This document shows, piece by piece, positions 32,590 through 41,643 of a stretch of 64,000 nt of DNA; position 1 is the stretch's first letter, and each line of letters opens with the position of its first letter. This DNA is from RYN-230 sp963770545 (lineage in GTDB: Bacteria; Actinomycetota; Actinomycetes; Streptosporangiales; Streptosporangiaceae): contig CAVYQF010000010.1 in the NCBI GenBank assembly GCA_963770545.1, forward strand, positions 85,953 to 149,952, given 5' to 3'. The notes under the pieces are model-generated. The model was given only the letters and a program-made list of their open reading frames with translations. It made no database searches and was not told where the DNA came from. The position numbers were made by a program, and so were the translations under genes.

Positions 32590-35097
32590 GTGCCCGCCAC
32601 CCTGCCCCGCGTCATCGGCGTCCGCGGGGCGCGGCACAACAACCTGCGGGATCTGGACGTGGACGTTCCGCTGTGGCGGACAGTCGCCGTCGTGGGCGTC
32701 TCCGGATCAGGCAAGACGTCGCTGGCCATCGGCACCCTCTACGCCGAGGGCATGCACCGCTTCCTGGAGGCCCTGAGCACCTACAGCCGCCGGCGGCTGA
32801 GCCAGGCCCAGCGGCCGGACGTGGACCGGATCGACCACCTGCCGCCCGCGCTGGCGCTGCGCCAGCGCCCGCCGGTGCCCGGGCCGCGCAGCACGGTCGG
32901 GACCATGACCGAGGTCCTGAACGTCCTGCGGCTGATGATGTCCCGGCTGGGATCACATCTGTGCCCCAACGGCCACCGCGTCGAGCCGTCCGTGGCCACC
33001 CAGGACATGGAGATCACCTGCCCGGTGTGCGGCGTGCGTTTCGAGGCGCCCAGCGCCGAGTCCTTCTCGTTCAACTCTTACGGCGCGTGCCCGGCCTGCA
33101 AGGGCCTGGGCGTGCGGTCCGAAGTGGACGTGGCCACCCTCGTCGCCGACCAGGACAAGACCATCGAGGGAGGCGCCGTCCTGCCCTGGAACGCCGGCTC
33201 CCGCCGGCTGTACCAGTACGCGGCCCGCGAACTGGGAGTCCGGCTCGACGTCCCGTACCGGGAACTGACCCGCCGCGAGCAGGACATCGTGCTGCACGGC
33301 GAGCCGGTCCAGCAGCGGGTGACGTTCGCGTCGGGCCGGTCAGGACGCCCCGTGCAGCTGAACGTGACCTACGAGAACGCCAGCGCCACCGTAGAGCGGG
33401 GGCTGCGCAGCGACAGCGAGGTCAGCCGCGGGCGGGTGCGGCGCTTCCTCGTCGTCCGGACCTGCTCGGTCTGCCACGGCACCCGGCTGCGCCCCGAGGC
33501 GCTGAGCTCCCTGCTGGGCGGGCGGAACCTCGCCGAGATCAGCGCGCTCCGGCTGGACCAGCTGCACTCGTTCACGGCCGGCCTGCCCGCCCGCCTGCCG
33601 GCCGAACTCAGCCGCCTGACCACGGGCCTGATCCGCGAGCTGAACGGCCTGCTCACGCCGCTGCTCGACGTCGGGCTCGGCTATCTCCAGCTGGACCGCT
33701 CCGGTGCGTCGCTGTCGGCGGGGGAGCGGCAGCGTATCGAGCTCACCTCGACCGTGCGGGCCAGCACCACGGGCATGCTCTACGTGCTCGATGAGCCGTC
33801 CGTGGGGCTGCACCCGAGCAACGTCGAAGGGCTGCGCCGGGCGATCGCCGCCCTCGCCGCGAACGGCAACTCCGTCGTGATCGTAGAGCACGAGCGCGAA
33901 CTCATCCGGGCCGCGGACTGGGTCATCGAGCTCGGCCCGGCCGCCGGGACGCACGGCGGCACCATCGTTGCCGAGGGGATCCCGGACCAGATCACCGCCG
34001 ACCCGCGCTCCATCATGGGCCCCTTCCTGGCCGGCACGGCGACCGTCCGCCGGAACCCGGCCGCGTCACCGGACCCCGGGCCGCCGGGATCTGGCGGGCA
34101 GCTCAGCCTCGTGGTCGGCGCCCTGTACAACCTGCACGGCGTGACCGCCGCGTTCCCGCTGCACCGGCTTACCGCGGTGGCCGGCCCGTCCGGGGCGGGG
34201 AAGACCGCCCTGGTCCTGGACAGCCTGGTCCCGGCCGCCCGCGCCCCGCTCAGCGGGGCCGCGCTGCCCAGCTACGTCAGCGCTCTGGACCTCGGCGGTA
34301 TCCGCCAGGTCGTCCAGATCGACGCCTCACCCATCGGCCAGAACGCGCGCTCGACGCCGGCGACTTACTCCGGGGCCTTTGACCAGATACGCCGCCTGTT
34401 CGCGGAATCGCCCGCGGCCCGGCGCCAGAAATGGAAGCCCGGCCACTTCTCGTTCAACACCCGCGAGGGGCAGTGCCCGACGTGCCGGGGGCTCGGCGAC
34501 ATCGATCTGGACGTGCAGTACCTGCCCGACATCACGGTGCAGTGCCCGACCTGCCACGGCGCCCGGTTCAACGACGCGACGCTGGCCGTCCGCGCCGGCG
34601 GCCTCACCATCGCTGACGTCCTCGGCCTCACCGTGCATGACGCGCTGGCCCGGTTCGCGCAGCAGGCGCGGATCGCGGCGGCCCTGCGGCCCGTCGATGA
34701 GGTGGGCCTGGGCTACCTGCGGCTGGGCGAGCCGACGCCATCCCTGTCCGGCGGGGAGGCGCAGCGGCTGCGGATCGCCTCCCGGCTGCGCAGCAGCCAG
34801 CGCGGTGCGCTGTATGTCTTCGACGAGCCGTCGACCGGGCTGCACCCGCTTGACGTCGGCACGCTCGTCGGCGTCTTCGACCGGCTGCTCGCGGCCGGGG
34901 CTACCATCATCGTCATCGATCACGATCTCGACCTGCTCGCCGCGGCGGACTATCTCATCGACATGGGCCCGGGCGGCGGCCCCGACGGGGGCCGCATCGT
35001 GGCCCAGGGCCCGCCGCAGGACGTCGCGCGTGATCCGGACAGCGTCACCGGGCCCTGGCTGGCCGAGCACCTGGGCATCCAGCCAGCCGTCCGCTAG
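32590..35097 (+). CDS. UvrA-like ABC-type ATPase (UvrA2/DrrC group)
   Basis: 835 residues, shorter than true UvrA (about 950). Two ABC ATPase halves: first Walker A GVSGSGKTSLA and signature LSAGERQRIEL, second Walker A GPSGAGKTALV and signature LSGGEAQRLRIA, each followed by a DEPS Walker B. Zinc cysteine clusters occur in both halves (CPVCGVRFEAP; CPTCRGLGDIDLDVQYLPD). The first signature has LSAGE, an Ala variant of LSGGE. Its short size fits the UvrA2/DrrC paralogues linked to drug or DNA-damage tolerance rather than the housekeeping enzyme. GTG start, no clear ribosome binding site. Confidence 0.85.
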   Translation: MPATLPRVIGVRGARHNNLRDLDVDVPLWRTVAVVGVSGSGKTSLAIGTLYAEGMHRFLEALSTYSRRRLSQAQRPDVDRIDHLPPALALRQRPPVPGPRSTVGTMTEVLNVLRLMMSRLGSHLCPNGHRVEPSVATQDMEITCPVCGVRFEAPSAESFSFNSYGACPACKGLGVRSEVDVATLVADQDKTIEGGAVLPWNAGSRRLYQYAARELGVRLDVPYRELTRREQDIVLHGEPVQQRVTFASGRSGRPVQLNVTYENASATVERGLRSDSEVSRGRVRRFLVVRTCSVCHGTRLRPEALSSLLGGRNLAEISALRLDQLHSFTAGLPARLPAELSRLTTGLIRELNGLLTPLLDVGLGYLQLDRSGASLSAGERQRIELTSTVRASTTGMLYVLDEPSVGLHPSNVEGLRRAIAALAANGNSVVIVEHERELIRAADWVIELGPAAGTHGGTIVAEGIPDQITADPRSIMGPFLAGTATVRRNPAASPDPGPPGSGGQLSLVVGALYNLHGVTAAFPLHRLTAVAGPSGAGKTALVLDSLVPAARAPLSGAALPSYVSALDLGGIRQVVQIDASPIGQNARSTPATYSGAFDQIRRLFAESPAARRQKWKPGHFSFNTREGQCPTCRGLGDIDLDVQYLPDITVQCPTCHGARFNDATLAVRAGGLTIADVLGLTVHDALARFAQQARIAAALRPVDEVGLGYLRLGEPTPSLSGGEAQRLRIASRLRSSQRGALYVFDEPSTGLHPLDVGTLVGVFDRLLAAGATIIVIDHDLDLLAAADYLIDMGPGGGPDGGRIVAQGPPQDVARDPDSVTGPWLAEHLGIQPAVR

Positions 35098-35176
35098 CGT
35101 CACCGGCGCCTCCGCCTGGCCGGGCCCTTCCGGATCCCTTGGCTGGATCCGGGCCCTGACATTGACGCAACTGATG

Positions 35177-35197
35177 GGTTGCTATAGTGTAGCAACC
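35177..35197. promoter_or_regulatory. ArsR-type palindromic operator
   Basis: GGTTGCTA (35177-35184), 5-nt spacer, TAGCAACC (35190-35197), 29 bp before the first gene of the SRPBCC/ArsR operon. Additional partial half-sites (CAACT, GTTGC) flank it. Confidence 0.65.
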
Positions 35198-35225
35198 AGT
35201 TAGTTGCTACCTACTGGAGGCTGTC

Positions 35226-35657
35226 ATGGCATTCCCGGATCGCATCGAGCGGGCCGTCAACATCGCCCACCCGCCGGCCACCGTGTGGGCCGCGCTCACC
35301 ACGGCCGAAGGTCTGGGCACCTGGTTCGGCAACCAGGCCACGATCGACCTGCGCCCGGGCGGATCAGCCCAGATGACATGGGATCACGGCCACCGCGCCG
35401 AGATGCGGATCGAACGGGTCGAGGAGCCCACGGTATTCGGCTTCACCTGGCACATCTACGGCCTGCCGGACGACGATCCGCGCCGCACCTACGTCGAGTT
35501 CACGCTCGAGCCGACCGGTTCGGGCACGCGCCTGACCGTGGTCGAATCCGGCTTCGCCCAGCTGACCGACGACGCCTTCCGCCAGGCGTACGACGGCAAC
35601 ACCAAGGGCTGGGCCAGCGAGCTGGGTGAACTGGTCGACTACCTCGATGCCGCCTGA
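35226..35657 (+). CDS. SRPBCC (AHSA1-like) domain protein
   Basis: 143 residues with TGGAGG upstream. Motifs: IERAVNIAHPPATVWAALTT, LGTWFGNQATIDLRPGGSAQ and GSGTRLTVVESGFAQL, ending AYDGNTKGWASELGELVDYL, the AHSA1/START-like fold. In actinobacteria this gene regularly precedes an ArsR regulator. Ligand or client is unknown. Its last codons overlap the arsR-like start, implying translational coupling. Confidence 0.87.
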   Translation: MAFPDRIERAVNIAHPPATVWAALTTAEGLGTWFGNQATIDLRPGGSAQMTWDHGHRAEMRIERVEEPTVFGFTWHIYGLPDDDPRRTYVEFTLEPTGSGTRLTVVESGFAQLTDDAFRQAYDGNTKGWASELGELVDYLDAA

Positions 35658-35976
35658 CATCGAGGCCATCGCCGAGCAGGTCTTCGTGGCCCTGGCCGAC
35701 CCCAGCCGGCGTGCCATCCTGGCCGCGCTGGCCTCGGAGGGCCCGGCGACGGCCACCGACCTGGCCGGGCGCCTGCCGATCACGCGGCAGGCCATCGCCA
35801 AGCACCTGGCCCTGCTCACCGAGGCGGGCCTGGTGACGGCCGAGCCGGGTGAGCGGCGCCGGGTGCGCTACCGGCTCCGCTCGGCGCCGATGCAGGTGGC
35901 GCAGCAGTTCCTGGCCGCGCTGGCCCGCGACTGGGACGGCCCGCTCGACGCGCTGCGGGACCATCTCAGCCGCTGA
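35647..35976 (+). CDS. ArsR family regulator
   Basis: 109 residues from ATG 35647, overlapping the SRPBCC stop. The winged helix-turn-helix is VFVALADPSRRAILAALASE then LAGRLPITRQAIAKHLALL and GLVTAEPGERRRVRYRL. No metal-binding cysteine motif, so probably a non-metal ArsR of the SRPBCC-linked type. It likely represses its own operon through the palindrome at 35177-35197. Confidence 0.87.
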   Translation: MPPDIEAIAEQVFVALADPSRRAILAALASEGPATATDLAGRLPITRQAIAKHLALLTEAGLVTAEPGERRRVRYRLRSAPMQVAQQFLAALARDWDGPLDALRDHLSR

Positions 35977-36001
35977 GCCGACCATCAACCTGGAGGGAAT
36001 C

Positions 36002-36775
36002 ATGAACGATCACGCGTCTGCCGGGCTTCCGTTGGTGACCGACCGGGCCACCTTCCAGGCCGACCTGGACGCGCTGCGGGTCCGGGAGAAGGCGCATACC
36101 CGGGAGGGTGACGCGATCGCGGCGGCCCGCCGGCGGCTGCCGGTGGTGGAGATGGACCCCGCCATCGCGCTGACCGGGCCGGACGGCCCGGTCACCCTGC
36201 TGGAAGCGTTCGAGGGCCGCCGGCAGCTGATCGCCTACTACTTCATGTGGCACGCCGGCCTGCCCGCCGCCGGTCAATGTGAAGGCTGCACTTTCTATAA
36301 CGCCCAGATCGGCGAGCTGTCATACCTGCATTCGCGGGACATCACCTATGCCGCCTTCTGCCAGGGCCCGTACGCGCCGAGCGCCCGCTACCGGGACTTC
36401 ATGGGCTGGAAAATGCCCTGGTACTCAGCGGAGGACTCCCTCGGCAGGCTCCTGCCCGGGCGCCAGGCCGGCCTGTTCCATCTGGTGTGCTACCTGCGGG
36501 ACGGCGGCCGGGTGTTCGAGACCTACTGGACGACCCGGCGCGGCGTCGAGGCAATGGACTACAGCTACGCGCTCATGGACCTCACCGTGCACGGACGCCA
36601 GGAATCGTGGGAGGACTCGCCCCCCGGCTGGCCGCAAGAGTGCTCGAACACGCGGACCGACGCGGGCCCGCCCGCCTGGCCGCCAGTGTCGCAGTGGCCC
36701 GGCGGACGGCCTATCGCCCAGTGGCCCCGCCTCGGCGCCGGGCACTCCGACGACCTCGGCACCCCCCGCACCTAG
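36002..36775 (+). CDS. DUF899 (thioredoxin-like) family protein, first copy
   Basis: 257 residues, TGGAGGG upstream, 25 bp after the ArsR stop. Typical DUF899: VREKAHTREGDAIAAARRRL, ALTGPDGPVTLLEAFEGRRQ, QCEGCTFYNAQIGELSYL (CxxC at the thioredoxin position) and GWKMPWYSAEDS. The C-terminus has an extra Pro/Trp-rich tail. DUF899 proteins are thioredoxin-fold proteins of unknown activity that often ride with ArsR/SRPBCC genes. Confidence 0.85.
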   Translation: MNDHASAGLPLVTDRATFQADLDALRVREKAHTREGDAIAAARRRLPVVEMDPAIALTGPDGPVTLLEAFEGRRQLIAYYFMWHAGLPAAGQCEGCTFYNAQIGELSYLHSRDITYAAFCQGPYAPSARYRDFMGWKMPWYSAEDSLGRLLPGRQAGLFHLVCYLRDGGRVFETYWTTRRGVEAMDYSYALMDLTVHGRQESWEDSPPGWPQECSNTRTDAGPPAWPPVSQWPGGRPIAQWPRLGAGHSDDLGTPRT

Positions 36776-36827
36776 TCCTCGCCAGCGGGAAATGCCTCCC
36801 GCACCCAACCAGAAGGTGGAGATGAAG

Positions 36828-37517
36828 ATGAAGTCACCCCCGGTCGTGTCCCCGCAAGAATGGGAGACGGCGCGCCAGCAGCTGCTGGTGAAAGAGAAGG
36901 AGCTGACCCGGGCCCGCGACGCCCTGGCCGCGGAGCGGCGGCGGATGCCGTGCCTGGCCGTGGACAGAGAGTACGAGTTCGAGGGTCCCGACGGCCGGGT
37001 GACCCTGGCCGGCCTGTTCGCAGGCCGCCGTCAGCTGATCGTCTACCGCGCCTTCTTCGAGCCGGGCGTGTACGGCTGGCCTGAGCATGCCTGCCCGGGC
37101 TGTTCCCTGGTCGCCGACCAGGTGGCGCACGTCGCCCACCTCAACGCCCGTGACACCACCCTGGTCTTCGCCTCCCGCGCCCCCCAACCCGATATCGACC
37201 GGGTCAAAGCCCGGATGGGCTGGGACATCCCCTGGTACACGATGACCGACAGCTTCGATGCCGACCACGGCGTGGACGAATGGCACGGCACGAACGCGTT
37301 CATCCGTGACGGCGACCGCGTGTTCCGCACCTACTTCGTTAACAACCGCGGCGACGAGGTCATGGGCGGCACCTGGGCCTACCTCGATCTCACCGCGCTG
37401 GGCCGCCAGGAGGAGTGGGAAGACTCACCCGACGGCTACCCGCAGACCCCGCCGTACTCCTGGTGGAGGTGGCATGACGCCTACGGCGGCGACGAGGCGG
37501 CGCAGGCGGCGCCATAA
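36828..37517 (+). CDS. DUF899 family protein, second copy
   Basis: 229 residues from ATG 36828 (MKSPPVVSPQEWETARQQL; AAGGTGGAG upstream). It has KELTRARDALAAERRRMPCL, LAGLFAGRRQLIVYRAFFEP, HACPGCSLVADQVAHVAHL (CxxC) and GWDIPWYTMTDSFDADHGVD. A tandem paralogue of the preceding gene but of a different DUF899 subgroup. Last gene of a likely SRPBCC-ArsR-DUF899-DUF899 operon. Confidence 0.86.
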   Translation: MKSPPVVSPQEWETARQQLLVKEKELTRARDALAAERRRMPCLAVDREYEFEGPDGRVTLAGLFAGRRQLIVYRAFFEPGVYGWPEHACPGCSLVADQVAHVAHLNARDTTLVFASRAPQPDIDRVKARMGWDIPWYTMTDSFDADHGVDEWHGTNAFIRDGDRVFRTYFVNNRGDEVMGGTWAYLDLTALGRQEEWEDSPDGYPQTPPYSWWRWHDAYGGDEAAQAAP

Positions 37518-37572
37518 CGTCCGCCGGTGCAACGTCTCTGCCGGTGCAACGTCCGCGGGCAGGGAGGGCTGC

Positions 37573-38469
37573 TCAGGCCAGCACGGCCGGCTTGAGCACC
37601 TCCTCGCACCACTGCCGGAAAGTCGTCGGGCTGGCGGTCTCCGGGGTGCGCGGCACGCCGTCGTCGAGGCCCTCGTCCTTCGCCCGCGCCATGTCGGCCA
37701 TGCCCTGGACGAACGCGTCCCCGATCCCACGGGCCGCCATGGCCGCGCCGAGGTCAGCGAGCGGCTGCCGCTCGTAGCGCACCGGCGTGCCGAGTACCCC
37801 GGACATGATGCCCGCCATCTCGTCCGGCGAGAGGTCCTCCGGGCCGAGCACCGCGACGCTCCCGGCGCCCGTCCATGACCGGTCGAGGAGCAGCCCGGCC
37901 GCCCTCGCGGCGATATCGCGGGTCGCGGCGGCCGGCGCCTTCCGGCCGGCGGCGGTGGTGCCGGTGAACACGCCCTCGTCGCGGATCTGGCCCACCTGGC
38001 GCAGCAGGTTGTCCATGAACGACGGGTTCGCGAGCGCCCGGTAGGCCACGCCGGTGCCCGCGATGAGGTCGTCCATGGCCAGCGACGCGGTGACCAGCCC
38101 GGCGCGGCCCGCGACCGGGGTGCCCCGGCCGAGGGCCGAGACACCGACCACATGCCCCACGCCGTGGGTCCTGAATGCCTGCGCAGCGGCCTGGGTGAAC
38201 CCGGAGAATGCGGCCTCGAGGCTCGGTGCGTGCGGGTCCGGCGGGACGACCCAGAACACGGCGTCCGCACCGGCGAACGCACGGTCCACGATGCCCGCGT
38301 CACCGTGGGATCCCGCGACCACATCCACACGGTCCCGGGCCAGGCTGGGGAGCCTGGCGGGGTCGCGCACGATGACGCGGAGCTTTTCCCCGCTGGAGGC
38401 AGCGCCGCTGAGGAGCGCGCCGAGGACCTGGCTGCCGATGTCGCCCGTGGGCGTCGTGATGACGATCAT
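37573..38469 (-). CDS. NmrA-like NAD(P)-binding protein
   Basis: 298 residues. N-terminal Rossmann start IVITTPTGDIGSQVLGALL, then LRVIVRDPARLPSLARDRVD and VVGVSALGRGTPVAGRAGL. Atypical short-chain dehydrogenase of the NmrA/HSCARG group, lacking a full YxxxK pair, so it may be a redox sensor or a reductase. Divergent from a LysR gene, its likely regulator. Confidence 0.85.
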   Translation of the reverse strand: MIVITTPTGDIGSQVLGALLSGAASSGEKLRVIVRDPARLPSLARDRVDVVAGSHGDAGIVDRAFAGADAVFWVVPPDPHAPSLEAAFSGFTQAAAQAFRTHGVGHVVGVSALGRGTPVAGRAGLVTASLAMDDLIAGTGVAYRALANPSFMDNLLRQVGQIRDEGVFTGTTAAGRKAPAAATRDIAARAAGLLLDRSWTGAGSVAVLGPEDLSPDEMAGIMSGVLGTPVRYERQPLADLGAAMAARGIGDAFVQGMADMARAKDEGLDDGVPRTPETASPTTFRQWCEEVLKPAVLA

Positions 38470-38526
38470 GATTCAACTCTGCGGGCGGCCCGGGGCAGGC
38501 GTCCAATACCTTGCGGCGGTGATTGA

Positions 38527-38532
38527 TACCCT
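38527..38532 (+). promoter_or_regulatory. putative -10 box, leaderless lysR
   Basis: TACCCT, 6 nt before the ATG at 38539. Confidence 0.5.
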
Positions 38533-38538
38533 CGGGGC

Positions 38539-39378
38539 ATGGATCTCGATCTGCGCAAGCTCCGCTACTTCGCCGCGGTCGCGGAACATCAGCACTTCGG
38601 CCGGGCCGCCGAGCAGCTGTACATCGCGCAGCCCGTCCTCAGCCGGCAGATCCGCGCGCTCGAGCAGGAGCTCGGGTGCACCCTCCTGGTCCGCACGACC
38701 CGCAGCGTGCAGCTCACCCCCGCGGGAGAGCAGCTCTACGAGGAGGCGCGCGGGGTGCTCGCGACCGTCGACGCCGCCGTGCGGCGCGTCCACGAGATCG
38801 ACCGGGGCGTCGAGCGGCTCGTCGTCGCGTTCGCGCCCGGGCTGCACGTCTCCGACGCGGTCCGCGCGTTCACGGCGACCCACCCCGGCGTCGAGATCGA
38901 GCTGCTCCACCTGAACTGGTGGGAGCAGGACGCGCCGCTGCGGGATGGCCGGGCCCACGTCGGGTACCTCCGGCGGCCGTTCAACGACACCGGGCTGCGC
39001 GTCGTCCCCGTCGGCAGCGAACCGAAGGTCGCATGCCTGCCTCCAGGCCACCCGCTCGCCCAGCGGCCGTCGCTGACCTGGGCGGACCTCCACGGCGAGC
39101 CGATCCTTGACGCGCACGCGCGGCGGACCTCCTCGGTCGAGGAGAAGCTCGAGCTCATCGCCGCCGGGCACGGCATCGCCATGGTGCCCCGCAGCGTCGC
39201 CCGGTCCTACTCCCGCCCGGACCTCGTGTACCGTCCGGTGACGGACGCCGTACCCGTCGAGACCTGCGTGGTCGTGGCGGCGGACCGGCGCGAGCGCCGG
39301 GTGCTTGACTTCGCCGCCGTCGCGGCGCAGACGCTGGGCGAGGAGCCGGCGCCACTGGCCGCCGTCAGGAGCTCGTGA
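38539..39378 (+). CDS. LysR family regulator
   Basis: 279 residues. N-terminal winged helix LRKLRYFAAVAEHQHFGRAA with EQLYIAQPVLSRQIRALEQE, then a substrate-binding domain (HVGYLRRPFNDTGLRVVPVG). It faces the NmrA-like gene across 69 bp, the usual LysR-target layout, so an NAD(P)-linked metabolite is a fair guess for the signal. Its stop overlaps the convergent helicase gene by 14 bp. Confidence 0.88.
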   Translation: MDLDLRKLRYFAAVAEHQHFGRAAEQLYIAQPVLSRQIRALEQELGCTLLVRTTRSVQLTPAGEQLYEEARGVLATVDAAVRRVHEIDRGVERLVVAFAPGLHVSDAVRAFTATHPGVEIELLHLNWWEQDAPLRDGRAHVGYLRRPFNDTGLRVVPVGSEPKVACLPPGHPLAQRPSLTWADLHGEPILDAHARRTSSVEEKLELIAAGHGIAMVPRSVARSYSRPDLVYRPVTDAVPVETCVVVAADRRERRVLDFAAVAAQTLGEEPAPLAAVRSS

Positions 39379-41329
39379 GGATGACGAGTTGCTGGGTCGC
39401 CCGGGTCATCGCGACATAGCGGTCGACCGCTCCCTCGATGCCGGTGCCGAACGTCTCGGGGCCGATGAGGACGACCAGGTCGAACTCGAGCCCCTTGGCC
39501 AGCTCCGGGGTCAGCGACTGGACACGGGACGTGGCCCGGAACGCGGGATCGCCGATGACGCAGGCGATCCCGTCGGCATGCGCGGCGAGCCAGGCGCGCA
39601 GGACCGAGTCCAGATCCGACGCAGATCCGTGCCTGACGGGGATGCCGGTGCTGCGGATGGAGACCGGCACGTTGGCGTCCGGGAGCACGGCCCGGATGGC
39701 CGGCTCGGCTTCCGCCATGACCTCTTGCGGCGTCCGGTAGTTGATGCTCAAGGAGGCCAGGCTGATCCGGTCGAGCCCGATCCGCTCGAGCCGTTCCGGC
39801 CACGACTCCGTGAACCCGTGCCGGGCCTGGGCCCGGTCCCCGGCGATGGTGAAGCTCCGGGACGGGCAGCGCAGCAGCAGCATCTGCCACTGCGCGTCGG
39901 TCAGTTCCTGGGCCTCGTCCACGACGATGTGCGCGAACGGCCCGGCCAGCCGGTCCGGATCGGCAGCGGGTAGTGCGGCCTCGTTGACCAGGGCGTCGTG
40001 GAAGTCCTCACCGCGCAGCATCGTCACCAGGCCGGTACCGTATTCGTCGTCCGCGACCGCGATCAGGTCGTCGACGACCCTGGTCATCTGCTCGCGTTCG
40101 GCGGCGACCGCGGCGTCATGCTGGCGCTTACGCCGTGACGCGTGCGGGTCGCCGAGCCGCTGCCGGGCGGCGTCCAGGAACGGCAGGTCAGACCCCGTCC
40201 AGGCCTGCGCGTCCTCGCGCTGCAACTGCCGGACCTCCTGCGGGCTGAGCCAGGGAGCACACAGCCGCAGGTAAGCGGGTACCGACCAGAGGTCTGCGAC
40301 GAGGTCTGCCGGCTCGATGAGGGGCCACGCGCGGTTGAGGGCCGCATGCACCTCCCGGTTCTGCAGCAGCGACTTGCGGAGCAGCTCAGCCGGGACGTCC
40401 TCGTCGCGGGAGTCCATCAGGATCGCCAGCAGCTCCTCCTGGATCTGGTCGCGCGCCTCGTTGTGCGGGGTACCGGGTTCTGGTGCGCCGAATGCCTCGG
40501 CCCAGTCGTCGGCGCTCAGCCAGATGTCGGACCAGTAGGTCTCGACCGTCATCCCCTCCGATGGCGGCTTCTCGTAGAACCGGACGGCCGTCTCGATCGC
40601 CTGCACCAGGCGTGCGGACGACTTCAGCCGGACCACCTCCGGGTCGGTGTCGATCGCGGCGGAGGCTCCCTCGGGGACGAGGCCCCGCAGGGTGGCGGTC
40701 TGCACGCCCTCCTCGCCGAGGCTGGGCAGGACGTCGGCGACGTAGGCCAGGTAGGCCTGGTGCGGGCCGATGAACAGCACGCCGCCGCGGCGGTGACCCA
40801 GGCGGGGCTCGGAGTAGAGGAGGTAGGCGGAGCGGTGCAGGGCGACGACGGTCTTGCCGGTCCCGGGGCCGCCGTCGACGACCAGGGTGCCGCGGGATCC
40901 CGCGCGGATGATGGCGTCCTGGTCGGCCGCGATGGTGCCGAGCACGTCCCTCATCCGGGGTGACCGGCTGCTGCCCAGGCTGGCGATGAACGCGGACTGG
41001 TCGTCGAGCGCGGCGTGCCCTTCCAACCCGTCCGGGGTGAACACCTCGTCCCAGTAGTCGCTGACCCGGCCGCGGGCCCAGCGGTACCGGCGGCGGCTGG
41101 CCAGGCCCATCGGGTTGGCGTGGGTCGCGCCGAAGAACGGCTCCGCCGCGGGGGAGCGCCAGTCGACCAGGAGCCGGCGGCCCGCGCTGTCGGTGAGGCC
41201 AAGCCGCCCGACGTACACAGGCCCGGGCTGGTCGGCCCGGACCATGCGCCCGAGGCACAGGTCCAGGCCGAAACGGCGCAAGAGCCGCAGGCGGGCGCTC
41301 AGCCGGTGGATCTCCATATCCCGGTCCAT
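39365..41329 (-). CDS. HelD-like UvrD-family helicase
   Basis: At least 654 residues. Walker A VVDGGPGTGKTVVALHRSAY, helicase motif II IVVDEAQELTDAQWQMLLLR, motif III AGDRAQARHGFTESWPERL, motif IV LSINYRTPQEVMAEAEPAIR and the C-terminal VDRYVAMTRATQQLVILTS. Wide similarity is to HelD, which strips stalled RNA polymerase. ATG 41329 is the first normal start, but the frame stays open upstream with HelD-like coiled-coil residues (EQHFAAIAESLEQSVADLSA, 41340-41520) and no ATG/GTG/TTG. The true start may be CTG, or the 5' end may be damaged. Confidence 0.82.
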   Translation of the reverse strand: MDRDMEIHRLSARLRLLRRFGLDLCLGRMVRADQPGPVYVGRLGLTDSAGRRLLVDWRSPAAEPFFGATHANPMGLASRRRYRWARGRVSDYWDEVFTPDGLEGHAALDDQSAFIASLGSSRSPRMRDVLGTIAADQDAIIRAGSRGTLVVDGGPGTGKTVVALHRSAYLLYSEPRLGHRRGGVLFIGPHQAYLAYVADVLPSLGEEGVQTATLRGLVPEGASAAIDTDPEVVRLKSSARLVQAIETAVRFYEKPPSEGMTVETYWSDIWLSADDWAEAFGAPEPGTPHNEARDQIQEELLAILMDSRDEDVPAELLRKSLLQNREVHAALNRAWPLIEPADLVADLWSVPAYLRLCAPWLSPQEVRQLQREDAQAWTGSDLPFLDAARQRLGDPHASRRKRQHDAAVAAEREQMTRVVDDLIAVADDEYGTGLVTMLRGEDFHDALVNEAALPAADPDRLAGPFAHIVVDEAQELTDAQWQMLLLRCPSRSFTIAGDRAQARHGFTESWPERLERIGLDRISLASLSINYRTPQEVMAEAEPAIRAVLPDANVPVSIRSTGIPVRHGSASDLDSVLRAWLAAHADGIACVIGDPAFRATSRVQSLTPELAKGLEFDLVVLIGPETFGTGIEGAVDRYVAMTRATQQLVILTSS

Positions 41330-41554
41330 CGCCGCCTGGCCGATACCGCCGGGCGCCCGGCGCTCGGCGTCGAGGCGGGCAGACAGGTCGGCGACCGACT
41401 GTTCGAGGCTCTCCGCGATGGCCGCGAAGTGCTGCTCGTCGCCGGCGATCAGCGCCGGGGCGGCTTTGGTGCTGAGGCGGTCAGGAAGGTCAAATGCGCT
41501 GCTAGTCAGGGGGTTCAGCTCCGATCTGAAGTCGCGTGCGGCCGATGGGCGCGG

Positions 41555-41620
41555 CCAGGCACCCGGGAACGGCCAGGCACCCGGGAACGGCCAGGCACCC
41601 GGGAACGGCCAGGCACCCGG
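41555..41620. repeat. 18-bp tandem repeat, 3.7 copies
   Basis: CCAGGCACCCGGGAACGG at 41555, 41573 and 41591, plus 12 bp of a fourth copy at 41609. It lies between the helicase 5' end and the stop of the FAD monooxygenase gene. Confidence 0.9.
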
Positions 41621-41643
41621 GGCCGGGCAGGTGCCCGGCCCGG

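Noticed and set aside
36279..36827. Much longer N-terminus for the second DUF899 protein
   Set aside because: The upstream in-frame residues are the shadow of the first DUF899 gene; the family N-terminus and ribosome binding site place the start at 36828.
41555..41620. Possible CRISPR array
   Set aside because: The 18-bp units are directly adjacent with no spacers and there are no cas genes.
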